A stretch of 17,499 bases of DNA from assembly GCA_046728055.1 (NCBI GenBank), contig JBKPDU010000010.1:1-17499 (forward strand), written 5' to 3'. This document shows positions 7,264 through 13,869 of the stretch, in pieces. The position numbers and the translations under genes are program-made. Every line of letters begins with the position of its first letter. Within the stretch, counting starts at the first letter, position 1. Below the pieces are notes generated by a model. It did no database searches and had not been told where the DNA came from. It worked only from the letters and a program-made list of their open reading frames with translations. Source of the stretch: AC-69 sp046728055 (GTDB lineage Bacteria; Actinomycetota; UBA4738; HRBIN12).

Positions 7264-8178
7264 ATGGCTGACGGCGAGGCCCCGCTTCCCGCACGGGGCT
7301 CGACCCACATGGTGGGCATCATCGGCTGGCCGGTGCACGGGAGCCTGTCGCCGGTGATCCACAACGCGGCTTTCGCCGCGCTCGGCATGGACTGGGCCTA
7401 CGTCCCGCTCCCGGTCGCACCGGGCGACCTGGAGACGGCGCTGGCGGGGCTGCCGGCCCTGGGATTCGCAGGCGCGAACGTCACCATGCCGCACAAGACG
7501 GACACGGCCCGGCTGGTCCGTGACCTCTCCGAGGACGCCGAACGGCTCCGGGCCGTGAACACCCTCGTCGTGGGGGCCGCCGGGCTGGCCGGACACAACA
7601 CCGACGCCCCGGGATTCGATCGATTCCTGCGACGCGATGCCGGCTTCGACCCCCAGGGACGGTCGGCGCTGATCTTTGGAGCCGGGGGGGCGGCCCGCGC
7701 ATGCGCCCTGGCGCTGACCCGAGGCGGTCTGGGAGCCCTGACCGTGGCGGTGCGTGATCCGGCCCGGGCCGAGACCCTCCGAGCCTCGACCGAGGGGCTG
7801 CGGTCCCAGCTTCGGACGGTCTCCTTCGAGGAGGCGCCGACGATCGACGCCGATCTCGTGGTGAACGCCACGCCCCTCGGCGCTGCCGGTGAGACGCTGC
7901 CGCACCCAACGCTTCACCCGGGCGTGCTGGTGGTCGACCTGCTGTACCCCACCCTCACGCCGCTGCAGGCTGCGGCGAAGGCCGTGGGAGCGTCTGCGTT
8001 CGGAGGCCTGGGGCTTCTGCTGCACCAGGCCGCGCTGTCGTTCGAGATGTGGACGGGGATGGAGCCGCCCCTGTCGGTCATGTCTGCCGCCGCGCTGGCC
8101 GAACTGGCGGAGGACAAACCCACGTGGGTGTACTCTCCGCCGCCCGATTCTCAAGGGCCTCCACACCCGCCCCGATAG
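7264..8178 (+). CDS. aroE: shikimate dehydrogenase
   Basis: NADP-dependent reduction of 3-dehydroshikimate to shikimate in aromatic amino acid synthesis. In the 304-residue product the shikimate-binding segment is GWPVHGSLSPVIHNAAF (21-37). GANVTMPHK (70-78) supplies catalytic Lys78, and GHNTDAPGF (110-118) supplies Asp114. The dinucleotide-binding loop is GAGGAARA (139-146), followed by NATPLG (201-206) and the closing HQAALSFEMWTG with Gln255 (254-265). The motif usually reads PVxHSLSP; here it is PVHGSLSP, a mild variation with the serines kept. The last 20 or so residues are a Pro-rich tail beyond the normal end. The gene starts 9 bases after mltG. The other shikimate genes usually linked to aroE are not next to it; type IV pilus genes follow instead. 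Confidence 0.96.
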   Translation: MADGEAPLPARGSTHMVGIIGWPVHGSLSPVIHNAAFAALGMDWAYVPLPVAPGDLETALAGLPALGFAGANVTMPHKTDTARLVRDLSEDAERLRAVNTLVVGAAGLAGHNTDAPGFDRFLRRDAGFDPQGRSALIFGAGGAARACALALTRGGLGALTVAVRDPARAETLRASTEGLRSQLRTVSFEEAPTIDADLVVNATPLGAAGETLPHPTLHPGVLVVDLLYPTLTPLQAAAKAVGASAFGGLGLLLHQAALSFEMWTGMEPPLSVMSAAALAELAEDKPTWVYSPPPDSQGPPHPPR

Positions 8179-8194
8179 CAACAGAGCAGTCTCC

Positions 8195-8932
8195 ATGGAA
8201 GAGTTCTCCGCCCTCGCGGCACGGGTTGCAGCCAGCGTCGTCGAGCTGCGGGGCTGTCTGATCCTGTCCAGGGACGGCCTGGTCCTTGGGGCCTTTCCGG
8301 CAGGTGAAGAGGGCCTCGTCAAGTCGGCGTGGCTGCGGTTCGCCGTAGTGGGTGAGCCGGAGAAGGGGTTCATCGAGTTTGGCGACGAGATCTGGACCTA
8401 CGTTCGGCGCGGGCAGTACGCCGCGTTCGCCGTCAGCGGGCTCGGCGTTCGGCCGGGACTGCTGATCGACCAGATGGACCAGATGCTGTACACGGCGGAG
8501 GAGGTCAGGGCCAGGCGAGAGGCCCTCAGGATCCCAGAGGCCTCACCCGCTTCAAGCGATCAGCCACGAGGCTACCTCGACAGGGAGACTCGCCCGTCGG
8601 TACCCACGCCGACCCTCAGCCCCACGCCAACCCGGGGGACCGCCGCGGGTCCGGCTGGTCCGCCCTCCGCCCCGACGGAGCCGCCGCCGCTCCGGCAAAT
8701 GGCGCCGGAGCCGGCGCTGACCCCCGAGCCGCCACAGCCAGAACCGACCCCCGAGCCGTCCGCCGAAGGTCCCTCGGCCGAGCCGCCCTCCACCGCCGAG
8801 CCAGCACCCGCCAAGGGTCCCTCATCCGAGCCAGCTGAGGAGGACAAGAAGACCGAAGTGGACCGCGTGGCCCTGGCCCAAGAGTTGTCCAAGCTCCTTC
8901 AGGAGACTGCGGACGATGACGAGAACCAATGA
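8195..8932 (+). CDS. Roadblock/LC7-like protein with Pro/Glu-rich linker, upstream of pilB
   Basis: A 245-residue protein of three parts. Residues 1-110 look like a Roadblock/LC7 fold: helix FSALAARVAASVVELRG, strand pair CLILSRDGLVLGAF (21-34), a helix, strands FIEFGDEIWTYVRRG and YAAFAVSG, then helix PGLLIDQMDQMLYTAEEVRARREAL. In family members the SRDGL turn is typical. Residues about 113-220 are a disordered linker rich in Pro, Glu, Ala, Ser and Thr with repeated EP steps. Residues 222-238 (VDRVALAQELSKLLQET) can form an amphipathic helix, a plausible docking peptide. Roadblock proteins such as MglB regulate small GTPases that control pilus polarity, but no GTPase gene is in the window. 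The ATG at 8195 is chosen because the fold begins there; the frame is open further upstream within aroE. No Shine-Dalgarno is visible. The domain call is by eye and moderately sure; the T4P role is inferred from position. Confidence 0.6.
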   Translation: MEEFSALAARVAASVVELRGCLILSRDGLVLGAFPAGEEGLVKSAWLRFAVVGEPEKGFIEFGDEIWTYVRRGQYAAFAVSGLGVRPGLLIDQMDQMLYTAEEVRARREALRIPEASPASSDQPRGYLDRETRPSVPTPTLSPTPTRGTAAGPAGPPSAPTEPPPLRQMAPEPALTPEPPQPEPTPEPSAEGPSAEPPSTAEPAPAKGPSSEPAEEDKKTEVDRVALAQELSKLLQETADDDENQ

Positions 8933-8957
8933 AGCGGACTAGGCCAAACGGGTCACG

Positions 8958-10643
8958 GTGATGAGCAAGCGCAAGCCAAAGCAGCTCGGACAGATCCTGC
9001 TCGACCAGGGGCATATCACCAGCGATCAACTGGAGAAGGCCCTTGCCGAGCACAAGAGCACGGCCCGTTCGCTCGGCCGAACCCTCATCGACCTCGGCTA
9101 CATCAGGGAGCGAGACCTGGTCATGGCGCTCGCTCAGCAGGTCGGGCTGGACTTCGTGGATCTCAGCGAGTACCAGATCGACCACCTGGCCGCCAGCCTC
9201 CTCCCCGAACAGCTCGCCAGGCGATACCGGGCGCTCCCGATCGGTGAGCGCGACGGGAAGCTGCTGGTCGCCATGTCCGATCCGGCGAACGTGTTCGCCC
9301 TGGACGACATCCGGGCAATCACCAATCGAGACGTGCAGCCCGTCGTGGCCACGGCCAGCGACGTCGAGCGGGCCATCGCCAAGTTCGGAGGGATGGGCGA
9401 TCAGGTGGAGGCCCTGGCCAGCGAGGCCTCCAGCAAGCTGGAGGCCGAGGACGTCCTCGAGGACGTCGAGGCCGCCGTCGAGGACGCCCCCATCGTCAAG
9501 TTGGTGCAGGCCGTCATGACCCAGGCCGTGGCCGACCGGGCGTCGGACGTGCACATCGAGCCGCACGAGCGGGATGTTCGGGTCCGGTTCCGAGTGGACG
9601 GCGTGCTCCACGAGGTCATGCACTCGCCGAAGAACATCCAGAACGGACTGATCAGCCGGCTGAAGGTGATGGCCGACCTCAACATCGCCGAGCGGCGAGT
9701 GCCCCAGGACGGCCGCATGAGCATCAAGGTGGGCAAGAAGGCCCTCGACATCCGGTTGGCGACCTTGCCGACCGTGTTCGGGGAGAAGGTCGTCCTGCGC
9801 ATCCTGGACAAGACCCAAGCCCTCCTCCAGCTTTCGGACCTGGGCTTCCAGGAGGAGGCGTTCAAGCGCTACCAGCAGTCGTTCCGCAAACCTTACGGCG
9901 CCATCCTGGTAACGGGGCCGACCGGCTCGGGCAAGTCCACCACGCTGTACGCCACGCTGAACATCCTGAATGACATCGATCGCAACCTCATCACGGTCGA
10001 GGACCCTGTCGAGTATCGCCTGGCCGGTGTCAACCAGATCCAGATCAACCCAAAGGCCGGGCTGACCTTCGCTTCCGCGCTTCGCTCGATCCTGCGGGCC
10101 GACCCCGACATCGTGCTGATCGGTGAGATCCGTGACCGGGAGACGGCCATGATCGCAGTCGAGGCCGCCCTCACCGGCCACCTGGTCCTGTCCACGCTCC
10201 ACACGAACGATGCCCCGGCGGCCATCACCAGGCTGACCGAGATGGAGGTGGAGACCTTCCTGGTGGCCTCGGCCCTGGACTGCGTGGTCGCCCAGCGCCT
10301 CGCCCGAACCCTGTGTGAGCGGTGCAAGGAAGCGTTCGCTCCCGAGCCGAGGGAGCTGCTCGAGGCGGGGCTGGCCGAGTGGCGGATCCCTGAGGTCAGG
10401 CAGCTGTTCCGGCCGGTGGGGTGCTCGGCGTGTGCGAACACCGGCTACCGGGGTCGGATGGGGCTGTACGAGGTCATGCCCGTGACCGAGGAGATCGAGC
10501 GGCTCACGGTGGAGCGCGCCTCGTCCGATCAGATCAGGGCGGTTGCCGTCGAGCAAGGGATGCTCACCCTGCGGGACGACGGCCTGGAGAAGGCCATCCG
10601 AGGAAGCACATCACTGGAGGAGATCGCGAGAGTGGTGAAGTAG
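8958..10643 (+). CDS. pilB: type IV pilus extension ATPase PilB with MshEN-type N-terminal domain
   Basis: Hexameric cytoplasmic ATPase powering pilus assembly. The 561 residues begin with an MshEN-like domain: two helical motifs, LGQILLDQGHITSDQLEKAL (10-29) and LGRTLIDLGYIRERDLVMAL (39-58), joined by a short spacer. This layout binds cyclic di-GMP in MshE-type ATPases. The catalytic half has VTGPTGSGKST (Walker A, 318-328), the Asp box ITVEDPVEY (345-353), Walker B DIVLIGE (384-390) and the His box GHLVLSTLHTNDA (407-419). A tetracysteine zinc site, CERC (453-456) with CSAC (489-492), separates PilB from PilT. GTG at 8958 is directly followed by ATG at 8961; either could be the start, and residue numbers here count from the GTG. 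The stop abuts the pilT ATG with no gap. No clear Shine-Dalgarno is seen. Confidence 0.97.
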   Translation: MMSKRKPKQLGQILLDQGHITSDQLEKALAEHKSTARSLGRTLIDLGYIRERDLVMALAQQVGLDFVDLSEYQIDHLAASLLPEQLARRYRALPIGERDGKLLVAMSDPANVFALDDIRAITNRDVQPVVATASDVERAIAKFGGMGDQVEALASEASSKLEAEDVLEDVEAAVEDAPIVKLVQAVMTQAVADRASDVHIEPHERDVRVRFRVDGVLHEVMHSPKNIQNGLISRLKVMADLNIAERRVPQDGRMSIKVGKKALDIRLATLPTVFGEKVVLRILDKTQALLQLSDLGFQEEAFKRYQQSFRKPYGAILVTGPTGSGKSTTLYATLNILNDIDRNLITVEDPVEYRLAGVNQIQINPKAGLTFASALRSILRADPDIVLIGEIRDRETAMIAVEAALTGHLVLSTLHTNDAPAAITRLTEMEVETFLVASALDCVVAQRLARTLCERCKEAFAPEPRELLEAGLAEWRIPEVRQLFRPVGCSACANTGYRGRMGLYEVMPVTEEIERLTVERASSDQIRAVAVEQGMLTLRDDGLEKAIRGSTSLEEIARVVK

Positions 10644-11819
10644 ATGAGTTCCGTGATGCGCGCCCCGGACGAGACGGACGTCCAGATCCCGGTCCCCGAG
10701 CTGCTGGAGATCGTCCTGGACCAAGGAGCCTCCGACCTCCATCTCACGGCGGGGGCGCCTCCCACGATCCGTCTGCACGGTGACCTGATCAGGCTGACGG
10801 ACTACCCCGTCCTCGCGCCACGGGCGTTGCAGGGGATGATCTACGCCATCCTCCCGCAGAAGATGCGCGAGCGGCTGGAGGGCGAGCTCGAGCTCGACAT
10901 GTCCTACGCGCTCCCGGGCAAGGCTCGGTTCCGAGTCAACGTCTATTACCAGCGCGACTCGATCGGCGCGGCGTTCCGGCTGATCCCGTACGAGATCAAG
11001 TCCCTCGACAGCCTGGGTCTGCCAAGCGTCGTGGCCGACCTGGCCCGCTATCCGCGCGGGTTCGTGGTGGTGACCGGGCCGACCGGTTCGGGCAAGTCCA
11101 CCAGCCTGGCGGCCATGGTGGACATCGTGAATCGAGAGCGCTCGGCCCACATCATGACCGTGGAAGATCCGATCGAGTTCCTGCACAAGCATCAGCAGTG
11201 CATCGTGAACCAGCGCGAGGTGGGGGCCGACACGCACAGCTTCTCGCAAGCACTCAAGCACGTCCTCCGGCAGGACCCGGACGTGATCCTGGTCGGCGAG
11301 ATGCGGGACCTGGAGACCATCTCCACCGCCATCACCGCCGCCGAGACCGGCCACCTGGTGTTCGCCACCCTCCACACGCAGGACGCGCCGCAGACGATCG
11401 ACCGGATCATCGACGTGTTCCCTCCGCACCAGCAGCAGCAGGTGCGGGTGCAGCTCGCGACCACACTCCAGGGCATCGTGACCCAGCAGCTGCTTCAGAC
11501 CGCCGACGGGCGGTCGCGCGCCGTTGCGTGCGAGGTCCTGGTGTGCACGCCGGCCGTGCGGAACCTGATCCGGGAGGGGAAGGTCCATCAGATCTACTCG
11601 ATCATGCAAGCGGGCGGGCGGTTCGGGATGCAGACCATGGATCAGGCCCTGGCCACCCTGGTCAAGCAAGGAAGGATCAGCCAGCAGCTCGCGTACGAGC
11701 GCTCGCACGACCCCGAGGAACTGAACAGGCTGATCGGCGGCGCCGGGGCAAGCTACGGGGCGGGGGCCGGCGCTGCAGGCGCCGCGGGCATCGCGATGAG
11801 CGGCGGGTGGGGCTCGTGA
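10644..11819 (+). CDS. pilT: type IV pilus retraction ATPase PilT
   Basis: Drives pilus depolymerisation and twitching. The 391-residue protein has the PAS-like N-terminal half (ASDLHLTAGAPPTIRLHGDL, 29-48), Walker A VTGPTGSGKST (143-153), MTVEDPIEF (171-179), Walker B DPDVILVGEMRD (211-222) and the His box GHLVFATLHTQDA (236-248). The C-terminal AVRNLIREGK (304-313) matches the AIRNLIRE motif that marks PilT and is needed for retraction in proteobacterial homologues. No tetracysteine site is present, as expected. Residues 365-391 are a Gly/Ala-rich tail, GGAGASYGAGAGAAGAAGIA, which looks like an unusual flexible extension. The ATG immediately follows the pilB stop, so translation is probably coupled. 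Having both pilB and pilT predicts dynamic, retractile pili rather than a secretion pseudopilus. Confidence 0.97.
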   Translation: MSSVMRAPDETDVQIPVPELLEIVLDQGASDLHLTAGAPPTIRLHGDLIRLTDYPVLAPRALQGMIYAILPQKMRERLEGELELDMSYALPGKARFRVNVYYQRDSIGAAFRLIPYEIKSLDSLGLPSVVADLARYPRGFVVVTGPTGSGKSTSLAAMVDIVNRERSAHIMTVEDPIEFLHKHQQCIVNQREVGADTHSFSQALKHVLRQDPDVILVGEMRDLETISTAITAAETGHLVFATLHTQDAPQTIDRIIDVFPPHQQQQVRVQLATTLQGIVTQQLLQTADGRSRAVACEVLVCTPAVRNLIREGKVHQIYSIMQAGGRFGMQTMDQALATLVKQGRISQQLAYERSHDPEELNRLIGGAGASYGAGAGAAGAAGIAMSGGWGS

Positions 11820-11833
11820 GGCCCCTGCCGGCG

Positions 11834-11841
11834 GGGGGAGG
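11834..11841 (+). promoter_or_regulatory. Shine-Dalgarno for pilC
   Basis: GGGGGAGG lies 7 bases before the GTG at 11849 and decides the pilC start. A run of four C at 11822-11825 could pair with these G residues and partly mask the site, but that stem is short. Confidence 0.7.
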
Positions 11842-11848
11842 CTAGTTC

Positions 11849-13060
11849 GTGCCGGCGACCTACCAGTACAAGGTCCGGGACCGAGCCGGGAAGCTGGTGA
11901 GCGGCGAGCTCATGGGGGACAGCGAGAGCCTGGTCATGGCCAAGCTCCGCGAGATGGGCATGGTCCCCATCGAGGTCAAGAAGGCCAAGACCGGCTTGAA
12001 GATGGAGATCAACCTTCGGCCGGGCCACGTCAAGCTGAAGGACCTCGCGGTGTTCTCCCGACAGTTCGCCACAATGGTGAACTCGGGGCTCCCCATCCTG
12101 CGTGCCCTGTCCATCCTGTCCGAGCAGACCGCGAGCAAGGAGCTCCAGAAGGTCCTGGTCCAGGTCCGCGTCGACGTGGAGCAGGGCGCCTCGCTCTCGG
12201 GGGCCATGGAGCGGCACCCCAAGGCCTTCAACGACCTGTACGTGGCCATGGTCAAGGCGGGCGAGACCGGAGGCGTGCTGGACAACGTCCTGCTCCGGCT
12301 GGCCGACAACATCGAGAAGGAGGTCGAGCTCCGCCGCAAGGTCAAGTCGGCGATGACCTACCCCCTGGTGGTCGTGGCCCTGGTCACGCTGATCCTTGCC
12401 GCGATGCTGCTGTTCGTCGTCCCGCAGTTCGAGTCGATCTATGCCCAGCTCGGCGGCGAACTGCCGCTTCCCACGCGGCTGTTGTTAGCGGTCTCGAACG
12501 CGGTGCGTTCCTACTGGTACGTGTTCTTGCTGGTGATCATCGGGGCGGTGTTCGCTCTCCGACGGTACAAGAAGACCGACCGGGGCCGAGCCCAGGTGGA
12601 CGCCGTCAAGCTGAGGGTCCCCGTCTTCGGTGGGTTGTTCCACAAGGCGGCCCTGGCCCGGTTCTCCAGCACGCTGGGCATGCTGCTTCGCTCGGGGGTG
12701 CCGATCCTCCAGGCGCTCGACATCGTCATCGACACGGTCAACAACCGGACCATCGGCCGCGCAGTAGACGACGTGCAGAGCTCCGTTCGGGAGGGGGAGT
12801 CGATGGCCAAGCCCCTGTCGAGGCATTCGGTGTTCCCTCCGATGGTGGTGCAGATGCTCGCCGTGGGGGAGGAGACGGGGGCCGTCGACACGATGCTGGA
12901 CAAGGTGGCGGACTTCTACAACTCGGAGGTCTCGGCCTCGGTGGACGCCCTGACGTCTCTGATCGAGCCGCTCATGATCGCCATCATCGGCGGCGCCGTC
13001 GGCGCGGCGGTCATCGCCCTGTACATGCCCATGTTCAACATCATCAAGCTGATCCAATAG
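11849..13060 (+). CDS. pilC: type IV pilus inner-membrane platform protein PilC
   Basis: Polytopic membrane protein on which PilB and PilT act. The 403-residue product starts with the small N-terminal domain (TYQYKVRDRAGKLVSGEL, 4-21; SESLVMAKLREMGMVPIEV, 25-43). Two T2SSF (GspF) repeats follow at about 67-190 and 270-392. Each has the recurring pattern of FSRQFATMVNSGLPILRAL versus FSSTLGMLLRSGVPILQAL, and AGETGGVLDNVL versus VGEETGAVDTML. Predicted membrane helices are about 171-192, 221-238 and 372-395. The length is typical. The GTG start is set by a strong Shine-Dalgarno. It follows pilT by 29 bases and completes the pilB-pilT-pilC motor block. A hairpin just after the stop may separate its message from that of pilA. 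Confidence 0.97.
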   Translation: MPATYQYKVRDRAGKLVSGELMGDSESLVMAKLREMGMVPIEVKKAKTGLKMEINLRPGHVKLKDLAVFSRQFATMVNSGLPILRALSILSEQTASKELQKVLVQVRVDVEQGASLSGAMERHPKAFNDLYVAMVKAGETGGVLDNVLLRLADNIEKEVELRRKVKSAMTYPLVVVALVTLILAAMLLFVVPQFESIYAQLGGELPLPTRLLLAVSNAVRSYWYVFLLVIIGAVFALRRYKKTDRGRAQVDAVKLRVPVFGGLFHKAALARFSSTLGMLLRSGVPILQALDIVIDTVNNRTIGRAVDDVQSSVREGESMAKPLSRHSVFPPMVVQMLAVGEETGAVDTMLDKVADFYNSEVSASVDALTSLIEPLMIAIIGGAVGAAVIALYMPMFNIIKLIQ

Positions 13061-13064
13061 CCCC

Positions 13065-13086
13065 GGCTACCCGGGCCTGGGTAGTC
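13065..13086 (+). terminator. hairpin after pilC, possible terminator or attenuator
   Basis: GGCTACCC (13065-13072) pairs with GGGTAGTC (13079-13086), 8 bp with one G-U pair and a six-base loop, starting 5 bases after the pilC stop. There is no U-tract. It may end or reduce read-through from the motor genes into the pilin genes. The pairing is observed; termination is inferred. Confidence 0.45.
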
Positions 13087-13197
13087 CGAACGGGTCATTT
13101 CGGGGAATCGGCCGAGCCGAGCTTCAGCGGTCGCAGCCTCGGGCCGATGTATCAGCACAGAGAGCGCGGTAAGAGACCGTGCTCGACACGACAACGC
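13087..13197 (+). promoter_or_regulatory. structured leader region of the major pilin gene
   Basis: No gene lies here. Two further hairpins are visible. ATCGGCC (13107-13113) pairs exactly with GGCCGAT (13142-13148), and inside it GAG (13114-13116) pairs with CTC (13138-13140) after a bulged G. GAGCGCGGT (13162-13170) pairs with ACCGTGCTC (13176-13184), 9 bp with one G-U and the loop AAGAG, ending 13 bases before the Shine-Dalgarno. The promoter of pilA should be in or just before this region, but no convincing -35/-10 pair could be picked. The structure suggests mRNA stability control or ligand or protein sensing. Confidence 0.45.
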
Positions 13198-13207
13198 AAG
13201 GAGGTGA
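13198..13207 (+). promoter_or_regulatory. perfect Shine-Dalgarno fixing a TTG start for pilA
   Basis: AAGGAGGTGA is fully complementary to the usual 3' end of 16S rRNA. GGAGG is followed by 8 bases and then TTG at 13213, the ideal spacing. This rules out the ATG at 13147 and makes the in-frame GTG at 13204, which lies inside the motif, unlikely. Confidence 0.85.
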
Positions 13208-13212
13208 ATCAA

Positions 13213-13719
13213 TTGCTCAAGCGCTTTTGGGAGCGCCGCAGGGACGAGGAGGGCTTCACCCTCATCGAGCTGATGGTGGTCGTTCTGATCATCGGCATCC
13301 TGATCGCCATCGCTCTGCCCACGTTCCTCGGCGCCCGCCAGCGTGCGCAAAACCGGGCGGCGCAGTCGAGCCTTCGTAACGCGATCGCGGCCGCGAAGAC
13401 CCTCTACACCGACGCCGACAGTTACAACACGGTGAGCGATGCCACGCTCGAGGCTGCTGAGCCGTCGCTCGACTACACGGTCAGCCCCTCGACTGGGCAG
13501 AACGAGGTCGACTGGGCCGTCACCAACACGGGTGGCACGGACCAGACCTGGGGCGGAGCTGCGATGTCCGCTTCGGGTACGTGCTACCTGATTCGCGACA
13601 CATCCGGCAACGCGGGTGGCGCTACGGCCGGGACGTTCTTCGGCAGTACGACCACCGCGGCGAACTGCACCGGCGCTTTCGCGGCGACCGTCGCGAACAC
13701 ACCGGACGACTCCTGGTAA
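13213..13719 (+). CDS. pilA: major type IV pilin (PilA-like prepilin)
   Basis: Structural subunit of the pilus. The 168-residue prepilin starts at TTG. Its 14-residue basic leader MLKRFWERRRDEEG ends in the Gly processed by prepilin peptidase. The mature protein begins FTLIELMVVVLIIGILIAIALP, with Phe+1, Glu+5 (residue 19) and the helix-kinking Pro+22 (residue 36), all classic for type IVa pilins. The long helix continues through ARQRAQNRAAQSSLRNAIAAAKTLY. The globular part is Thr/Ser/Gly-rich, and Cys124 and Cys152 probably form the disulfide of the D-region. The strongest translation signal in the window, a structured leader and a following hairpin suggest high expression as a separate message. 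It could be called a general prepilin, but position and signals favour the major pilin. Confidence 0.92.
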   Translation: MLKRFWERRRDEEGFTLIELMVVVLIIGILIAIALPTFLGARQRAQNRAAQSSLRNAIAAAKTLYTDADSYNTVSDATLEAAEPSLDYTVSPSTGQNEVDWAVTNTGGTDQTWGGAAMSASGTCYLIRDTSGNAGGATAGTFFGSTTTAANCTGAFAATVANTPDDSW

Positions 13720-13742
13720 TCCAGGAGCCGTAACCCAGAGCC

Positions 13743-13769
13743 GAAGGGGCGGCCTTGCGCCGCCCCTTC
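13743..13769 (+). terminator. strong hairpin terminator after pilA
   Basis: GAAGGGGCGGC (13743-13753) is exactly complementary to GCCGCCCCTTC (13759-13769) around the loop CTTGC, giving an 11-bp perfect stem 23 bases after the pilA stop. The following CCTCGTT is not a true U-tract, as is common for actinobacterial terminators. It probably ends most pilA transcripts and may protect their 3' end, leaving lower expression of the downstream minor pilins. Confidence 0.7.
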
Positions 13770-13869
13770 CCTCGTTCCACGGCAGGCACCTGTCTCGTGG
13801 GGTGCTCGAGCCTCGGCTCATGCTGCACGGGCGGCGTGTCGATGACGAGATGACGCAAGGGTGAGAGTG

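Noticed and set aside
8616..10556. Antisense open frame of 646 codons opposite pilB
   Set aside because: Compositional shadow of pilB; low-complexity translation with no motif.
8958..13060. Tad/Flp pilus or type II secretion system
   Set aside because: PilT with its AVRNLIREGK motif, a tetracysteine PilB, a two-repeat PilC and type IVa-like pilins fit a retractile T4P. No TadB/TadC, Flp pilin or secretin gene is present.
13129..13147. Possible cyclic di-GMP (GEMM) riboswitch before pilA
   Set aside because: Only a short resemblance to the GCC..GGCC part of the core. The conserved GGCAAACC element and tetraloop receptor were not found, so it is kept only as a question in the findings.
13142..13149. 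GCCGAT resembling a FliA/SigD -10 box
   Set aside because: It is part of a hairpin stem, and no matching -35 element was found at the right distance.
13147..13212. Upstream ATG start for the major pilin
   Set aside because: It would give an unusually long leader. The perfect Shine-Dalgarno inside this stretch fixes the TTG at 13213.
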